From contig NZ_CP150917.1 in assembly GCF_039908645.1 (NCBI RefSeq), positions 2,305,501 through 2,369,500 of the forward strand: 64,000 nucleotides of DNA. The letters are read 5' to 3'. The translations under genes and the position numbers were made by a program. The notes beneath the pieces are model-generated. The model was not told where the DNA came from. It saw nothing but the letters and a program-made list of their open reading frames with translations, and did not search any database. The DNA comes from Pseudomonas helvetica (GTDB lineage: Bacteria; Pseudomonadota; Gammaproteobacteria; Pseudomonadales; Pseudomonadaceae). Shown here piece after piece: positions 34,607 through 43,912 of this stretch (the stretch's first letter is position 1; each line of letters begins with the position of its first letter).

Positions 34607-36088
34607 ATGACCACCGTCCGCACTCGCATCGCGCCATCGCCTACCGGCGATCCCCATGTCGGCACCGCTTACATCGCTTTGTTCAACTACTGCTTTGCCA
34701 AGCAGCATGGCGGTGAGTTCATCCTGCGGATTGAAGACACCGACCAATTGCGTTCGACCCGCGAGTCCGAACAGCAGATTTTCGATGCCTTGCGCTGGTT
34801 GGGCATCAACTGGAGTGAAGGCCCGGATGTCGGCGGCCCGCACGGTCCGTATCGCCAGAGCGAACGTGGCGACATCTATCAGAAGTACTGCCAGCAACTG
34901 GTCGATCTGGGTCACGCGTTCCCGTGCTTCTGCACGAGCGACGAGCTGGACCAGATGCGCGCCGAGCAAATGGCCCGCGGCGAAACCCCGCGTTACGACG
35001 GCCGTGCGCTGTTGCTCTCCAAGGAAGAAGTGGCGCGCCGTCTGGCCGCTGGCGAGCCGCACGTCATCCGCATGAAGGTCCCGACCGAAGGCGTTTGCGT
35101 GGTGCCGGACATGTTGCGTGGCGACGTCGAGATCCCGTGGGATCGCATGGACATGCAAGTGTTGATGAAGACCGACGGCCTGCCGACCTACTTCCTCGCC
35201 AACGTGGTCGACGACCACCTGATGGGCATCACCCACGTATTGCGCGGCGAAGAATGGCTGCCATCGGCGCCGAAGCTGATCCTGCTTTACGAGTACTTCG
35301 GCTGGGAGCAACCAGAGCTGTGCTACATGCCGCTGCTGCGTAACCCGGACAAGAGCAAGCTATCCAAGCGCAAGAACCCGACCTCGGTGACGTTCTACGA
35401 GCGCATGGGCTTCATGCCGGAAGCGATGCTCAACTACCTCGGTCGCATGGGCTGGTCGATGCCGGACGAGCGCGAGAAGTTCTCGCTGCAGGAAATGGTC
35501 GACAACTTCGACCTCAAGCGCGTTTCCCTCGGCGGGCCGATTTTCGACATCGAGAAGCTGTCGTGGCTCAACGGCCAATGGCTGCGTGATCTGCCGGTGG
35601 AAGAGTTCGCCAGCCGCGTGCAGGCGTGGGCGCTGAACCCTGAATACATGATGAAGATCGCGCCGCACGTGCAGGGTCGGGTTGAAACCTTCAGCCAGAT
35701 CGCACCGTTGGCCGGATTCTTCTTCGCCGGTGGCGTGACTCCGGATGCCAAGCTGTTCGAATCCAAGAAGCTCTCGGGCGATCAGGTTCGTCAGTTGATG
35801 CAGTTGATCCTGTGGAAGCTCGAAAGCCTGCGTCAGTGGGAAAAGGACAGCATCACGGCGACCATTCAGGCGGTGGTCGAATCCCTGGAGCTGAAGCTGC
35901 GTGATGCCATGCCGCTGATGTTCGCGGCAATCACCGGCCAGGCCAGCTCGGTGTCGGTGCTGGATGCGATGGAAATCCTTGGCCCGGACCTGACGCGTTT
36001 CCGTCTGCGCCAGGCGATCGACTTGCTCGGTGGCGTGTCGAAGAAAGAAAACAAAGAGTGGGAAAAGCTCCTGGGCGCTATCGCCTGA
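34607..36088 (+). CDS. gltX: Glutamyl-tRNA synthetase
   Basis: Charges tRNA-Glu. The 493-residue class I enzyme has the HIGH-type motif in [14 protein letters not shown] (about 9-22), a [15 protein letters not shown] segment and KMSKS as KLSKRKN (about 251-257). The 493-residue length is typical. ATG 34607 is chosen over an upstream frame because it gives the family N-terminus [14 protein letters not shown]. tRNA-Glu genes lie just downstream. Confidence 0.96.
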   Translation: MTTVRTRIAPSPTGDPHVGTAYIALFNYCFAKQHGGEFILRIEDTDQLRSTRESEQQIFDALRWLGINWSEGPDVGGPHGPYRQSERGDIYQKYCQQLVDLGHAFPCFCTSDELDQMRAEQMARGETPRYDGRALLLSKEEVARRLAAGEPHVIRMKVPTEGVCVVPDMLRGDVEIPWDRMDMQVLMKTDGLPTYFLANVVDDHLMGITHVLRGEEWLPSAPKLILLYEYFGWEQPELCYMPLLRNPDKSKLSKRKNPTSVTFYERMGFMPEAMLNYLGRMGWSMPDEREKFSLQEMVDNFDLKRVSLGGPIFDIEKLSWLNGQWLRDLPVEEFASRVQAWALNPEYMMKIAPHVQGRVETFSQIAPLAGFFFAGGVTPDAKLFESKKLSGDQVRQLMQLILWKLESLRQWEKDSITATIQAVVESLELKLRDAMPLMFAAITGQASSVSVLDAMEILGPDLTRFRLRQAIDLLGGVSKKENKEWEKLLGAIA

Positions 36089-36103
36089 GGTGTTTGACCC
36101 CGT

Positions 36104-36136
36104 GCAGGAGCCGCCGAAGGCTGCGATCTTTTGATC
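36104..36136. repeat. Single REP-like sequence
   Basis: GCAGGAGCCGCCGAAGGCTG followed by CGATCTTTTGATC. A lone half of the Pseudomonas REP type seen elsewhere in the window, between gltX and the tRNA cluster. Confidence 0.6.
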
Positions 36137-36277
36137 TTGCTCTTCGGCGTCACCCCCATTTTTCGGGGGGAGGGCGGTAAGTGATTGTTATGGCGGCAAA
36201 AAATTTTGAAAATTGTTAAAAATAAGTTTGACAGCTTTCCGATGCGCCATTAAGATTCGCCCCGTCCTCAGCGATGA

Positions 36278-36353
<76 letters not shown>

Positions 36354-36432
36354 ATTTACACTTCAAGGCCTGGCCACACCGGTCTTGAAGCGATCAACAC
36401 TCAGCGTTGATCAGTTGTATAGAAGGGTTTGC

Positions 36433-36508
36433 GTCCCCTTCGTCTAGTGGCCTAGGACACCGCCCTTTCACGGCGGTAACAGGGGTTCGAGTCCCCTAGG
36501 GGACGCCA
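36433..36508 (+). tRNA. tRNA-Glu (TTC), copy 1
   Basis: GTCCCCT acceptor, anticodon stem-loop CCGCCCTTTCACGGCGG, T-arm AGGGGTTCGAGTCCCCT, CCA encoded. 79 bp after tRNA-Ala copy 1. Confidence 0.97.
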
Positions 36509-36561
36509 GTTTTACAGAAGTGATGTTGCAAGATGTCACTCCGCCGCGAGGCGAAAAATCC

Positions 36562-36637
<76 letters not shown>

Positions 36638-36717
36638 ATTTTACAGTTCAAGGTCTGGCCACACCGGCCTTGAATCGATCAGTACTCAGCACTGATCAGT
36701 TGTATAGAAGGGTTTGC

Positions 36718-36793
36718 GTCCCCTTCGTCTAGTGGCCTAGGACACCGCCCTTTCACGGCGGTAACAGGGGTTCGAGTCCCCTAGGGGACGCCA
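36718..36793 (+). tRNA. tRNA-Glu (TTC), copy 2
   Basis: Appears identical to copy 1 over all 76 bases. Followed by a CCGCTCTGCGGG hairpin and a second hairpin with TTTTG near 36823-36851 that probably ends the cluster transcript. Confidence 0.97.
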
Positions 36794-36939
36794 CGATTAC
36801 CCGCTCTGCGGGATTTATAAGGGTCATTCAATTATTGAATGGCCCTTTTGTTTGTCTGGCGTTTGGCCAATCCTCTCTTTCTCCCCGCGCTGTTCTTCTG
36901 ACCAACGGTCACATCAACGACTTGCGAATAATTATTATG

Positions 36940-36952
36940 AGAATAATATTCT
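36940..36952. promoter_or_regulatory. Palindromic operator candidate before the TetR gene
   Basis: AGAATAATATTCT is a perfect 13-bp palindrome, flanked by further GAATAAT and TAATATTC arms (36926-36965). It sits 23 bp before the TetR-family start codon, the normal place for autorepression. Confidence 0.6.
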
Positions 36953-36975
36953 ATTCGTAATATTCGGAGGCAACG

Positions 36976-37515
36976 ATGAACGATAAAAAAGCTCAAACCC
37001 GTGAACGCATTCTCCAGGCCGCCAGCTCTGCGCTGGTCCAGCGCGGCCCGGCAGAGCCTAGCGTGGGTGAAGTGATGGGGGCTGCCGGTCTTACCGTCGG
37101 CGGCTTCTACGCACACTTCGAAAGCAAGGACGCCATGATGCTGGAGGCCTTCACGCAATTGCTCGGCCAGCGTCGGGCGCTGATCGCCGAAATGGACGCC
37201 ACGCTGACCGGCGAAGAGCGCCGGGCGCTGGTCGCTGCGTTTTACCTGTCGCGCAAACACCGTGATTCCACCGAGCACGCTTGCCCGATTCCGGCGTCGA
37301 TAGGCGAGTTGGGGCGTCTGCCGGACGATTTCCGTCTGGCCTTGAATGAACACATCGAGCTGATGGTCGCGCAGTTGGCCGCCAGCCCGGAAGACACCGA
37401 TAAAGCGCTGGCTGACTTGGCGCTGATGGTCGGTGGTTTGGCCCTGGCGCGGGCGCTGGGTGCCGGTGAGTTGTCCGATCGATTGCTGCGTGCCGCCAAG
37501 TCGGCGGTGCTATGA
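36976..37515 (+). CDS. TetR/AcrR-family regulator
   Basis: A 179-residue repressor. The N-terminal helix-turn-helix is at about 8-52 (QTRERILQAASSAL, then VGEVMGAAGLTVGGFYAHFESKDAMM). The ligand domain is all-helical with a Cys in EHACPIPASIGEL, a feature seen in some members. GGAGG precedes the ATG. A strong palindrome upstream and a hydrolase gene 29 bp downstream suggest it controls itself and that hydrolase. Confidence 0.88.
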   Translation: MNDKKAQTRERILQAASSALVQRGPAEPSVGEVMGAAGLTVGGFYAHFESKDAMMLEAFTQLLGQRRALIAEMDATLTGEERRALVAAFYLSRKHRDSTEHACPIPASIGELGRLPDDFRLALNEHIELMVAQLAASPEDTDKALADLALMVGGLALARALGAGELSDRLLRAAKSAVL

Positions 37516-37544
37516 CCTGAAGCACAAGCCTTTGGAGATGAGCG

Positions 37545-38378
37545 ATGAGCACGTTAAGTTGGGTTCGTGGCGTTAACGGCACCTTGGGCTGGGTTGCACC
37601 GCAATGGGTGGCGAGCAAGATGCGTTCGGTGTTCATGACGCCGCGCGAGCTGCCTCCGCGTGATTGGGAAATGCCGCTGCTGGCGAAGTCCGAGCGGATC
37701 ACTCTGCGCTTCGGCCTTTCAGCATTGCGCTGGGGGCAAGGCCCGACAGTGCTGCTGATGCACGGCTGGGAGGGGCGGCCGACACAATTCGCCAGCCTGA
37801 TCACCGCGCTGGTAGACGCCGGCTACACCGTGGTCGCGCTGGATGGTCCGGCTCACGGTCGCTCGCCGGGTCGCGAGGCCAACGTCGTGCTTTTTGCTCG
37901 GGCGATGCTTGAAGCGGCGGCAGAGCTGCCTCCCTTGCAAGCGGTCATCGGCCACTCCATGGGCGGCGCCAGTGCGATGCTTGCCGTTCAATTGGGTTTG
38001 CGTACTGAAACCCTGGTCAGCATCGCCGCACCGGCACGGATTCTCGCCGTTTTGCGCGGTTTTTCCCGTCACGTTCGCATGCCGCCCAAGGCGCGTTCGG
38101 CGTTTATCCGCAAGGTCGAACGGGATGTCGGTATCCAGGCTTCACGACTCGACGTCGCCCACTATCAACTGGATATGCCAGGGCTGATCGTGCACGCCGA
38201 AGACGACGTCTTTGTTTCGGTCAATGAGTCGCAATTGATTCACGACGCTTGGTTCGACAGCCGGCTGTTGCGCCTGGAGGAGGGTGGGCATCAGCGGGTG
38301 CTGGCGGATCCGCGAGTGATCGAAGGCGTGCTCTCGCTGCTGTCCGGTCGGAGCTTGCAGGCGCGCCAATCGGCCTGA
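37545..38378 (+). CDS. Alpha/beta-fold hydrolase
   Basis: A 277-residue serine hydrolase. The oxyanion region is LLMHGWEGRP (about 71-80), the nucleophile elbow GHSMGGAS (Ser about 140), the acid likely Asp in HAEDDVFVS (about 224) and the base His in EGGHQRVL (about 250). Substrate unknown; an ester or lactone is likely. It is preceded by GGAGATGAGCG and the TetR gene in the same direction. Confidence 0.88.
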   Translation: MSTLSWVRGVNGTLGWVAPQWVASKMRSVFMTPRELPPRDWEMPLLAKSERITLRFGLSALRWGQGPTVLLMHGWEGRPTQFASLITALVDAGYTVVALDGPAHGRSPGREANVVLFARAMLEAAAELPPLQAVIGHSMGGASAMLAVQLGLRTETLVSIAAPARILAVLRGFSRHVRMPPKARSAFIRKVERDVGIQASRLDVAHYQLDMPGLIVHAEDDVFVSVNESQLIHDAWFDSRLLRLEEGGHQRVLADPRVIEGVLSLLSGRSLQARQSA

Positions 38379-38425
38379 TCATCCGTTACACTGCCCCGGT
38401 CGAATAATCTGACCGGGAGTGGGGC

Positions 38426-38863
38426 ATGGGCTGGGATCGGGCAACGCCGTTTATCATTGACCTGCAGGTTGCTGCCGAGGACATCGATGGGTTGGGGCAC
38501 GCCAATAATGCGGTGTACGTCACCTGGCTCGAGCGCTGCGCCTGGCGCCACTCGCAGCGCCTAGGGCTGGACCTGACCGAGTATCGGCGGCTGGACCGGG
38601 CGATGGCCGTGGTGCGCCACGAGATCGATTACCTGGCGGCCGCCTATGAAGGTGACGAGTTGCAGTTGGCGACCTGGATCGTCGACTGGGATCAGCGCTT
38701 GAAGATGACCCGGCACTTCCAGCTCAAACGCCCGAGCGACAACGCCACGCTGCTGCGGGCGCAAACCACGTTTGTCTGCATCGAGCTGTCCAGCGGCAAG
38801 CCCAGACGCATGCCGGCGGAGTTCATCGAAGGCTACGGCCCAGCGTTGCAAGTCAGCGCCTGA
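38426..38863 (+). CDS. Hotdog-fold acyl-CoA thioesterase
   Basis: A 145-residue 4HBT-type enzyme. The active-site helix is DIDGLGHANNAVYVTWLE (about 19-36) with the catalytic Asp, and the central strands FQLKR and TTFVCIEL are conserved. It cleaves acyl-CoA or acyl-ACP thioesters. Located between the hydrolase and dusC, with a short REP after it. Confidence 0.85.
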   Translation: MGWDRATPFIIDLQVAAEDIDGLGHANNAVYVTWLERCAWRHSQRLGLDLTEYRRLDRAMAVVRHEIDYLAAAYEGDELQLATWIVDWDQRLKMTRHFQLKRPSDNATLLRAQTTFVCIELSSGKPRRMPAEFIEGYGPALQVSA

Positions 38864-38869
38864 TCACCC

Positions 38870-38900
38870 TGTGGCGAGGGGGCAAGCCCCCTCGCCACAT
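38870..38900. repeat. Single palindromic REP
   Basis: TGTGGCGAGGGGG and CCCCCTCGCCACA around CAAG-type centre. The same GTGGCGAGGG family as 31634 and 54470. Confidence 0.8.
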
Positions 38901-38967
38901 GGGTAGGCGCAAGTCTTTCGATTGATAATCCAGTAAACTGCCGCACGTTTTTCGTTGAGTGTTTTCC

Positions 38968-39927
38968 ATGCAAATTGCTTTGGCGCCCATGGAGGGGTTG
39001 GTCGACAACATCCTGCGGGACGTGTTGACCCGTGTTGGCGGTATCGATTGGTGCGTGACCGAGTTCATTCGGATCAACGATCAACTGCTCACGCCTGCCT
39101 ATTTCCACAAATTCGGCCCTGAATTGCTGAACGGCGCCAAGACCGCTTCAGGCGTGCCGTTGCGCGTGCAATTGCTCGGTTCCGATCCGGTGTGCCTGGC
39201 AGAAAACGCGGCGCTGGCCTGTGAGCTGGGTTCGGAGGTGATCGACCTGAACTTCGGTTGCCCGGCCAAGACCGTGAACAAATCGCGCGGCGGTGCTGTA
39301 CTGCTCAAGGAACCGGAGCTGCTCAACGAAATCGTCGAACATGTACGCCGCGCAGTGCCGGCACACATCCCGGTGACGGCCAAGATGCGTTTGGGTTTTG
39401 ACAGTCCCGACGGCGCGCTGGTGTGTGCCACTGCGTTGGCTGAGGGCGGTGCTGCGCACATTGTGGTGCACGCACGGACCAAGACGGATGGCTACAAGCC
39501 GCCAGCACATTGGGAATGGATCCCGCGGGTGCAGGAAGTGGTCAAGGTGCCGGTGTTCGCCAACGGCGATATCTGGAGCGTTGAAGACTGGCGCCGTTGC
39601 CGCGAAATCAGCGGCGTGGAAGACATCATGCTGGGTCGTGGCCTGGTGTCGCGTCCTGATCTGGCGCGGCAAATCGCTGCCGCACGGGCCGGTGAAGAGG
39701 TGGTCGAGATGACCTGGGCCGAGCTGTTGCCGCTGCTTCAGGACTTCTGGCTGCAAGCCAAGGCGCAGATGACGCCGCGCCAGTCGCCGGGTCGCTTGAA
39801 ACAGTGGCTGGCGATGCTGACCCGCAATTATCCCGAAGCGGTGGAGCTGTTCACGGTCCTGCGTCGTGAGACTGAGCTGGATCAGGTGTCGCGTTTGCTG
39901 GGTCTGCAGGCGTGCGAAGCCGCCTGA
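38968..39927 (+). CDS. dusC: tRNA-dihydrouridine(16) synthase
   Basis: Reduces uridine 16 of tRNA using FMN and NADPH. The 319-residue protein begins [18 protein letters not shown], with the catalytic Cys in [15 protein letters not shown] (about 98), the FMN phosphate region [13 protein letters not shown] and [12 protein letters not shown]. The C-terminal helical domain has the DusC character. ATG 38968 is used rather than a start three codons upstream, for family fit. Confidence 0.93.
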   Translation: MQIALAPMEGLVDNILRDVLTRVGGIDWCVTEFIRINDQLLTPAYFHKFGPELLNGAKTASGVPLRVQLLGSDPVCLAENAALACELGSEVIDLNFGCPAKTVNKSRGGAVLLKEPELLNEIVEHVRRAVPAHIPVTAKMRLGFDSPDGALVCATALAEGGAAHIVVHARTKTDGYKPPAHWEWIPRVQEVVKVPVFANGDIWSVEDWRRCREISGVEDIMLGRGLVSRPDLARQIAAARAGEEVVEMTWAELLPLLQDFWLQAKAQMTPRQSPGRLKQWLAMLTRNYPEAVELFTVLRRETELDQVSRLLGLQACEAA

Positions 39928-39958
39928 AACCTTTTTTGAAAAAAAACACAAAAAATCT

Positions 39959-39987
39959 CTTGAAATGCAATCGGCGGTCCTTATCTA
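39959..39987 (+). promoter_or_regulatory. Sigma-32 (heat-shock) promoter of ibpA
   Basis: -35 CTTGAAA (39959-39965), 13-bp spacer, -10 CCTTATCTA (39979-39987), close to the CTTGAAA / CCCCATNTA consensus. The start would fall near 39993. Confidence 0.8.
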
Positions 39988-39994
39988 AGGATTA

Positions 39995-40058
39995 CGCGAT
40001 GCCGAATTCGGGTCGCGGAGACAAAAAACTTGCTGATTATTTTCAGGAGATTTGAATC
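39995..40058 (+). promoter_or_regulatory. ROSE-like RNA thermometer
   Basis: The leader has a stable hairpin (CGCGA, CCGAATTCGG, TCGCG; 39995-40017) and then CTTGCT (40029-40034), able to pair imperfectly with the ribosome site AGGAG (40045-40049). The UUGCU-versus-AGGA pairing is the hallmark of ROSE elements before ibpA-type genes; heat opens it. Confidence 0.75.
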
Positions 40059-40505
40059 ATGAGTACTGCATTTTCCATGGCGCCACTGTTCCGTTCCTCG
40101 GTGGGCTTCGATCGTTTCAACGATCTGTTCGAGTCAGCACTGCGCAATGAGCCAGGCAGCACCTATCCACCGTACAACGTTGAAAAACATGGCGACGACG
40201 AATACCGCATCGTCGTCGCAGCAGCCGGCTTCCAGGAAGAAGACCTGGAGCTGCAAGTGGAGAAAGGTGTGCTGACCATCAGTGGTGGCAAACGTGACGC
40301 CAATGAAGACGTCACCTATCTGTACCAAGGCATCGCACAGCGCGCTTTCAAGCTGTCCTTCCGGCTGGCGGACCACATTGAAATCAAGGCCGCGGGCCTG
40401 AGCAATGGTCTGTTGAACATCGACCTGCTGCGGGTCGTGCCGGAGGAAGCGAAAGCCAAGCGTATCCCGATCAACGGGACGCAAAAACCGGCTCTGGAAC
40501 ACTGA
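40059..40505 (+). CDS. ibpA: Small heat-shock protein IbpA/Hsp20
   Basis: A 148-residue holdase chaperone. The alpha-crystallin domain is at about 36-130 (YRIVVAAAGFQEEDLELQVE, with GVLTISG and a RAFKLSFRLADHIE strand), with the C-terminal IxI-type anchor in KRIPING. N-terminal MAPLFRSSVGFDRFNDLF is typical of Pseudomonas IbpA. Control is doubly heat-linked: a sigma-32-like promoter and a ROSE-like leader. Confidence 0.95.
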   Translation: MSTAFSMAPLFRSSVGFDRFNDLFESALRNEPGSTYPPYNVEKHGDDEYRIVVAAAGFQEEDLELQVEKGVLTISGGKRDANEDVTYLYQGIAQRAFKLSFRLADHIEIKAAGLSNGLLNIDLLRVVPEEAKAKRIPINGTQKPALEH

Positions 40506-40520
40506 GTCATCGCGATGAGA

Positions 40521-40545
40521 AAGGGCGCCACCGGCGCCCTTTTTT
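40521..40545. terminator. Terminator of ibpA
   Basis: AAAGGGCGCC, loop ACC, GGCGCCCTTTTTT. It separates the convergent ibpA and GGDEF-EAL genes, with T-rich ends on both strands. Confidence 0.9.
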
Positions 40546-40552
40546 GTGCTCG

Positions 40553-43500
40553 TCATTTGAGCAGTTTCAGGAAGCCCTCCAGCGGCAGCGGCTGACTGTG
40601 CAGGTAGCCTTGATACAAGTGGCAGCCCAGCCCCTGCAAGAAATCGAGCTGTTCAGTGGTTTCGACACCTTCGGCAATCACCGTCAATTCAAGGCTGCGG
40701 GCCATGGCCACGATGGCGCGGATGATTTCCGCGTCGTTCGGATCGCTGGTCGCATCGCGGATGAACGACTGGTCGATCTTCAAGGTGTCCACCGGCAGGC
40801 GCTTGAGGTACGTCAGCGAGGAGTAGCCGGTGCCAAAGTCGTCCATGGCGAAACTGACGCCAAGTTTCTTCAGGCGGCGCATCTTGCTGATGGTGTCGTC
40901 CAGGTTCTGAATCACGATGCCTTCGGTGACCTCCAGCTTGAGCAGCGAATACGGCAGTCCATGGCTGCTCAGGGTTTGTTCAATCCGCTCGACAAAGTCG
41001 TTCTGGCGAAATTGCCGTGGGCTGATGTTCACGCAAAGGCTGAAGTTCAGCGGATCGATCAGGCCTCTATCGATCAATTGCCTGAAGGCCTGGCAGGTCT
41101 CATCGAGGATCCAGGCACCGACCTCAAGAATCAGCCCGCTGTCTTCCAGTACCTTGATGAATTCGCTGGGCGATTGCTCCCCCAGCCGCGGGTGGCGCCA
41201 GCGCACCAAGGCTTCGGCGCCGATAATGCGACCGTCCAGGGCGTCCACCTGAGGCTGGTATTGCACGCTGAACTCACCACGCGAAAGGGCCAGGCGCAGG
41301 TCGGTTTCCATCCGCAGGCGTTCACTGGCGGCTTTTTGCATGGTGTTGTGGAACATCTGCGTGGCATTGCGTCCCGAATCCTTGGCTCGGTACAGGGCAA
41401 TGTCGGCACGCTTGAGCAGGTCGGTCGGGGTTGAGCCGTGATCGGGGATCAAGGCCACGCCGATGCTCGGGGTGACTTGCAGGCGCTGACCGTCGAGGAA
41501 CATCGGCTCGGACAACAGCTCGCGCAGCGTGTCGGCCAACTCGCGAACCTGTTCGCTGACTTGGTTGCGTGTACCTTCCAGGCCGCTCAACAGCACCACA
41601 AACTCATCGCCACCGAGTCGCGCCACGGTGTCTTCCATGCGCACACTGGCTTCGAGGCGCGCAGTGATGATTTTCAGCACGGTGTCGCCCACCGGGTGAC
41701 CGAGCGAGTCGTTGATGTGCTTGAAGTGGTCGAGATCGAGGAACAGCAAGGCGCCGCGCAGGTTGTGGCGTTTCAGCAAGGCGATCTGCTGGCTTAGGCG
41801 ATCCATCAGCAGGGCGCGGTTGGGCAGGTTGGTCAGTGGGTCGTGGTAGGCGAGGTGACGGATCTGCGCTTCGGCGTTTTTCAGCAGGCTGACGTCCCGG
41901 GCGGTCATCAGCAGGCAGGCGGTTTCGTTCAGGGTGATGGGCTCGATCGACACTTCGACGGTGAGAATTTCGCCGCGCTTGTTGCGGCCGAGCATTTCCT
42001 GGTGATGCACCCGGCCTTTGGCCTTCAGCGCGGCCAGCAGGGTTGAGCGTTGTTTTTCTTCGGCCCAGATGCCGATCTGATACACGGTTTTGCCCACCAC
42101 TTCGTCGGCGCTGTAGCCGGTCAAGCGGCAGAAGCCGTCGTTGACCTCCAGGTAGCGTCCGCTGTCGCGCTCGGTGATGGTGATGGCGTCGGGGCTGGAG
42201 TGAAACGCCTTGGCGAATTTCTCTTCACTGGCCTTGAGGGCGGCCTCCGAGCGCTGCTGCTGGGTGATATCGCGCAAGGTGGTGACAATGCACGGTTCGT
42301 TGCCGACGCTGATCTGACGGCTGGAAATCACGCAGGTCAAGGGTTGCCCGTCCTTGTGGTGAACAATGATTGCGACGTTGTTCAGCGCCTGTTCGCGAAT
42401 CACCTGCTCGATGCGTTGCTGACGCTTCACCGAAGCGTCCCAGAGGCCAATCTCGTCGGCACTGCGGTCGATGACGTCGGTGGTGGTCCAGCCGAAGATC
42501 TGAGTGAAGGCGGGGTTGATCTCGATGAACTGGCCGGTGTCCTGGCGCGTCACGCAGATCGGGTCCGGGCTGACCTGGAACAGGCTGGCGAATTTTTCTT
42601 CGGAGGTGATCAGGCGCTGCTCGCGCTCCACCTGGTCGGTGATGTCGAGCAACGTACCGGCCATGCGCAGGGGGGCGCCGGACTCATCGCGATAGAGCCG
42701 TGCACGGCTTTCCAGGTAGCGCGAACTGCCGTCGGGTAATTGCACACGGTAAGTCAGTTGATAATTGCCGGCCGGGCCTTCGCGGAGGCTGCGGTAGGCG
42801 TCGCGCATGCTGTCGCGTTCATCGTCCGGCACGCCTTCGAAAAACGCGTCGAAGGGCTCGTGAAAGGGGATCGGGTCCAGGCCATGCAGCTGTGCGGCAC
42901 GGGCCGAGCCATAGAGCATGCCGCTGGGAATGTGCCAGTCCCAGGTGCCGAGTTGCGCCGAGTCGAGGGCCAGGTCCAGGCGCTCCTGACTGTCTTTGAG
43001 CGCTTGCTCGGCGAGTTTGCGTTCGCTGGTATCGAGGAAAGTGCTGAGCAGGTAGGGCTGGCCTTCGAGTTCAACCTTTTGCGCGCTGAGAATGCCATCG
43101 TGGACCTGGCCGTTGCTGGCGCGAAACTGCACCTCCATGCTGACCAGTTCGCCCTTGGCCTTGGTTGCCTTGACCAGTTTGGCGCGTTGTTCCGGGTTCA
43201 CCCAAAGGCCCAGCTCCAGTGTCGTGCGGCCGATCACGCTGTGCACGGGCCAGCCAAACAGGCTTTCGAAGTATTGATTGGCTTCGCTGATCAGGCCGTC
43301 TTCCTGACGGGTCAGCAGCACCATGTTCGGGCATAGATGAAATAGTGTTGCGAAACGTTTCTCCGAGCTGCTCAGGGCCTGTTCGCGTTGGCGTTGATGG
43401 GTGATCTCGCGGATTACCCCGATCATCCGTGGCCGGCCTTGCTTGTCCGGTATCAGGCTGCCGTTGATCTCCAGCCAGTGCAAGCTGCCGTCGGGCCAGC

Positions 43501-43843
43501 GGATCCGGTGATGCATCGCCTGTTCCAGCGGTGCACCGGCCACTACGGCGTTAAAGGCTCGCAGGGTTTTGGCGCGATCCTCCACCGGCAGCAGATCCAG
43601 GTATTCCAGGTCGGCTGGCAGTGGTTTTTTTGGGTCAAACCCGAACAAGGCTTGAGTCCCACGTGACCAACTGATCAGCCCGCGTTCAATGTCCCAGTAC
43701 CAGGCGCCCAAGCGTGCACCGTTCAAGGCGGCGAGCAGTTGTGGCGCGCTCTCCCAACTCTGCTCCGAGGTACGCGGGTCGAGCGCCTGAATGCGCGGCA
43801 TTTGGGGCGTGCGTGAGCGAGTGCGGTCAGCAGATTTGGGCAT
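40553..43843 (-). CDS. Five-PAS GGDEF-EAL protein (cyclic-di-GMP turnover)
   Basis: A 1096-residue soluble protein with no membrane helix. About five PAS/PAC modules fill residues 35-655 (e.g. ARLGAWYWDIERG, HLCPNMVLLTRQEDG, AQLGTWDWHIPSG, QVSPDPICVTRQDTG, HSSPDAITITERDSG). GGDEF follows (about 665-830) with intact RLGGDEFVVLLSG and an RxxD site (RMED) five residues before it. The EAL domain (about 850-1095) has GAEALVRW, NISPRQF, DDFGTGYSSL and IAEGVETTEQ. Both catalytic sets look complete, so it could make or degrade c-di-GMP. ATG 43843 is preferred to a TTG nine bases upstream. Confidence 0.93.
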   Translation of the reverse strand: MPKSADRTRSRTPQMPRIQALDPRTSEQSWESAPQLLAALNGARLGAWYWDIERGLISWSRGTQALFGFDPKKPLPADLEYLDLLPVEDRAKTLRAFNAVVAGAPLEQAMHHRIRWPDGSLHWLEINGSLIPDKQGRPRMIGVIREITHQRQREQALSSSEKRFATLFHLCPNMVLLTRQEDGLISEANQYFESLFGWPVHSVIGRTTLELGLWVNPEQRAKLVKATKAKGELVSMEVQFRASNGQVHDGILSAQKVELEGQPYLLSTFLDTSERKLAEQALKDSQERLDLALDSAQLGTWDWHIPSGMLYGSARAAQLHGLDPIPFHEPFDAFFEGVPDDERDSMRDAYRSLREGPAGNYQLTYRVQLPDGSSRYLESRARLYRDESGAPLRMAGTLLDITDQVEREQRLITSEEKFASLFQVSPDPICVTRQDTGQFIEINPAFTQIFGWTTTDVIDRSADEIGLWDASVKRQQRIEQVIREQALNNVAIIVHHKDGQPLTCVISSRQISVGNEPCIVTTLRDITQQQRSEAALKASEEKFAKAFHSSPDAITITERDSGRYLEVNDGFCRLTGYSADEVVGKTVYQIGIWAEEKQRSTLLAALKAKGRVHHQEMLGRNKRGEILTVEVSIEPITLNETACLLMTARDVSLLKNAEAQIRHLAYHDPLTNLPNRALLMDRLSQQIALLKRHNLRGALLFLDLDHFKHINDSLGHPVGDTVLKIITARLEASVRMEDTVARLGGDEFVVLLSGLEGTRNQVSEQVRELADTLRELLSEPMFLDGQRLQVTPSIGVALIPDHGSTPTDLLKRADIALYRAKDSGRNATQMFHNTMQKAASERLRMETDLRLALSRGEFSVQYQPQVDALDGRIIGAEALVRWRHPRLGEQSPSEFIKVLEDSGLILEVGAWILDETCQAFRQLIDRGLIDPLNFSLCVNISPRQFRQNDFVERIEQTLSSHGLPYSLLKLEVTEGIVIQNLDDTISKMRRLKKLGVSFAMDDFGTGYSSLTYLKRLPVDTLKIDQSFIRDATSDPNDAEIIRAIVAMARSLELTVIAEGVETTEQLDFLQGLGCHLYQGYLHSQPLPLEGFLKLLK

Positions 43844-43912
43844 GGGTAACAAGCCTTGGGCTGAATTGGGTGTTTGGCGCTGGGAATTTCGACCTTAAAG
43901 GATTAGCACAAG

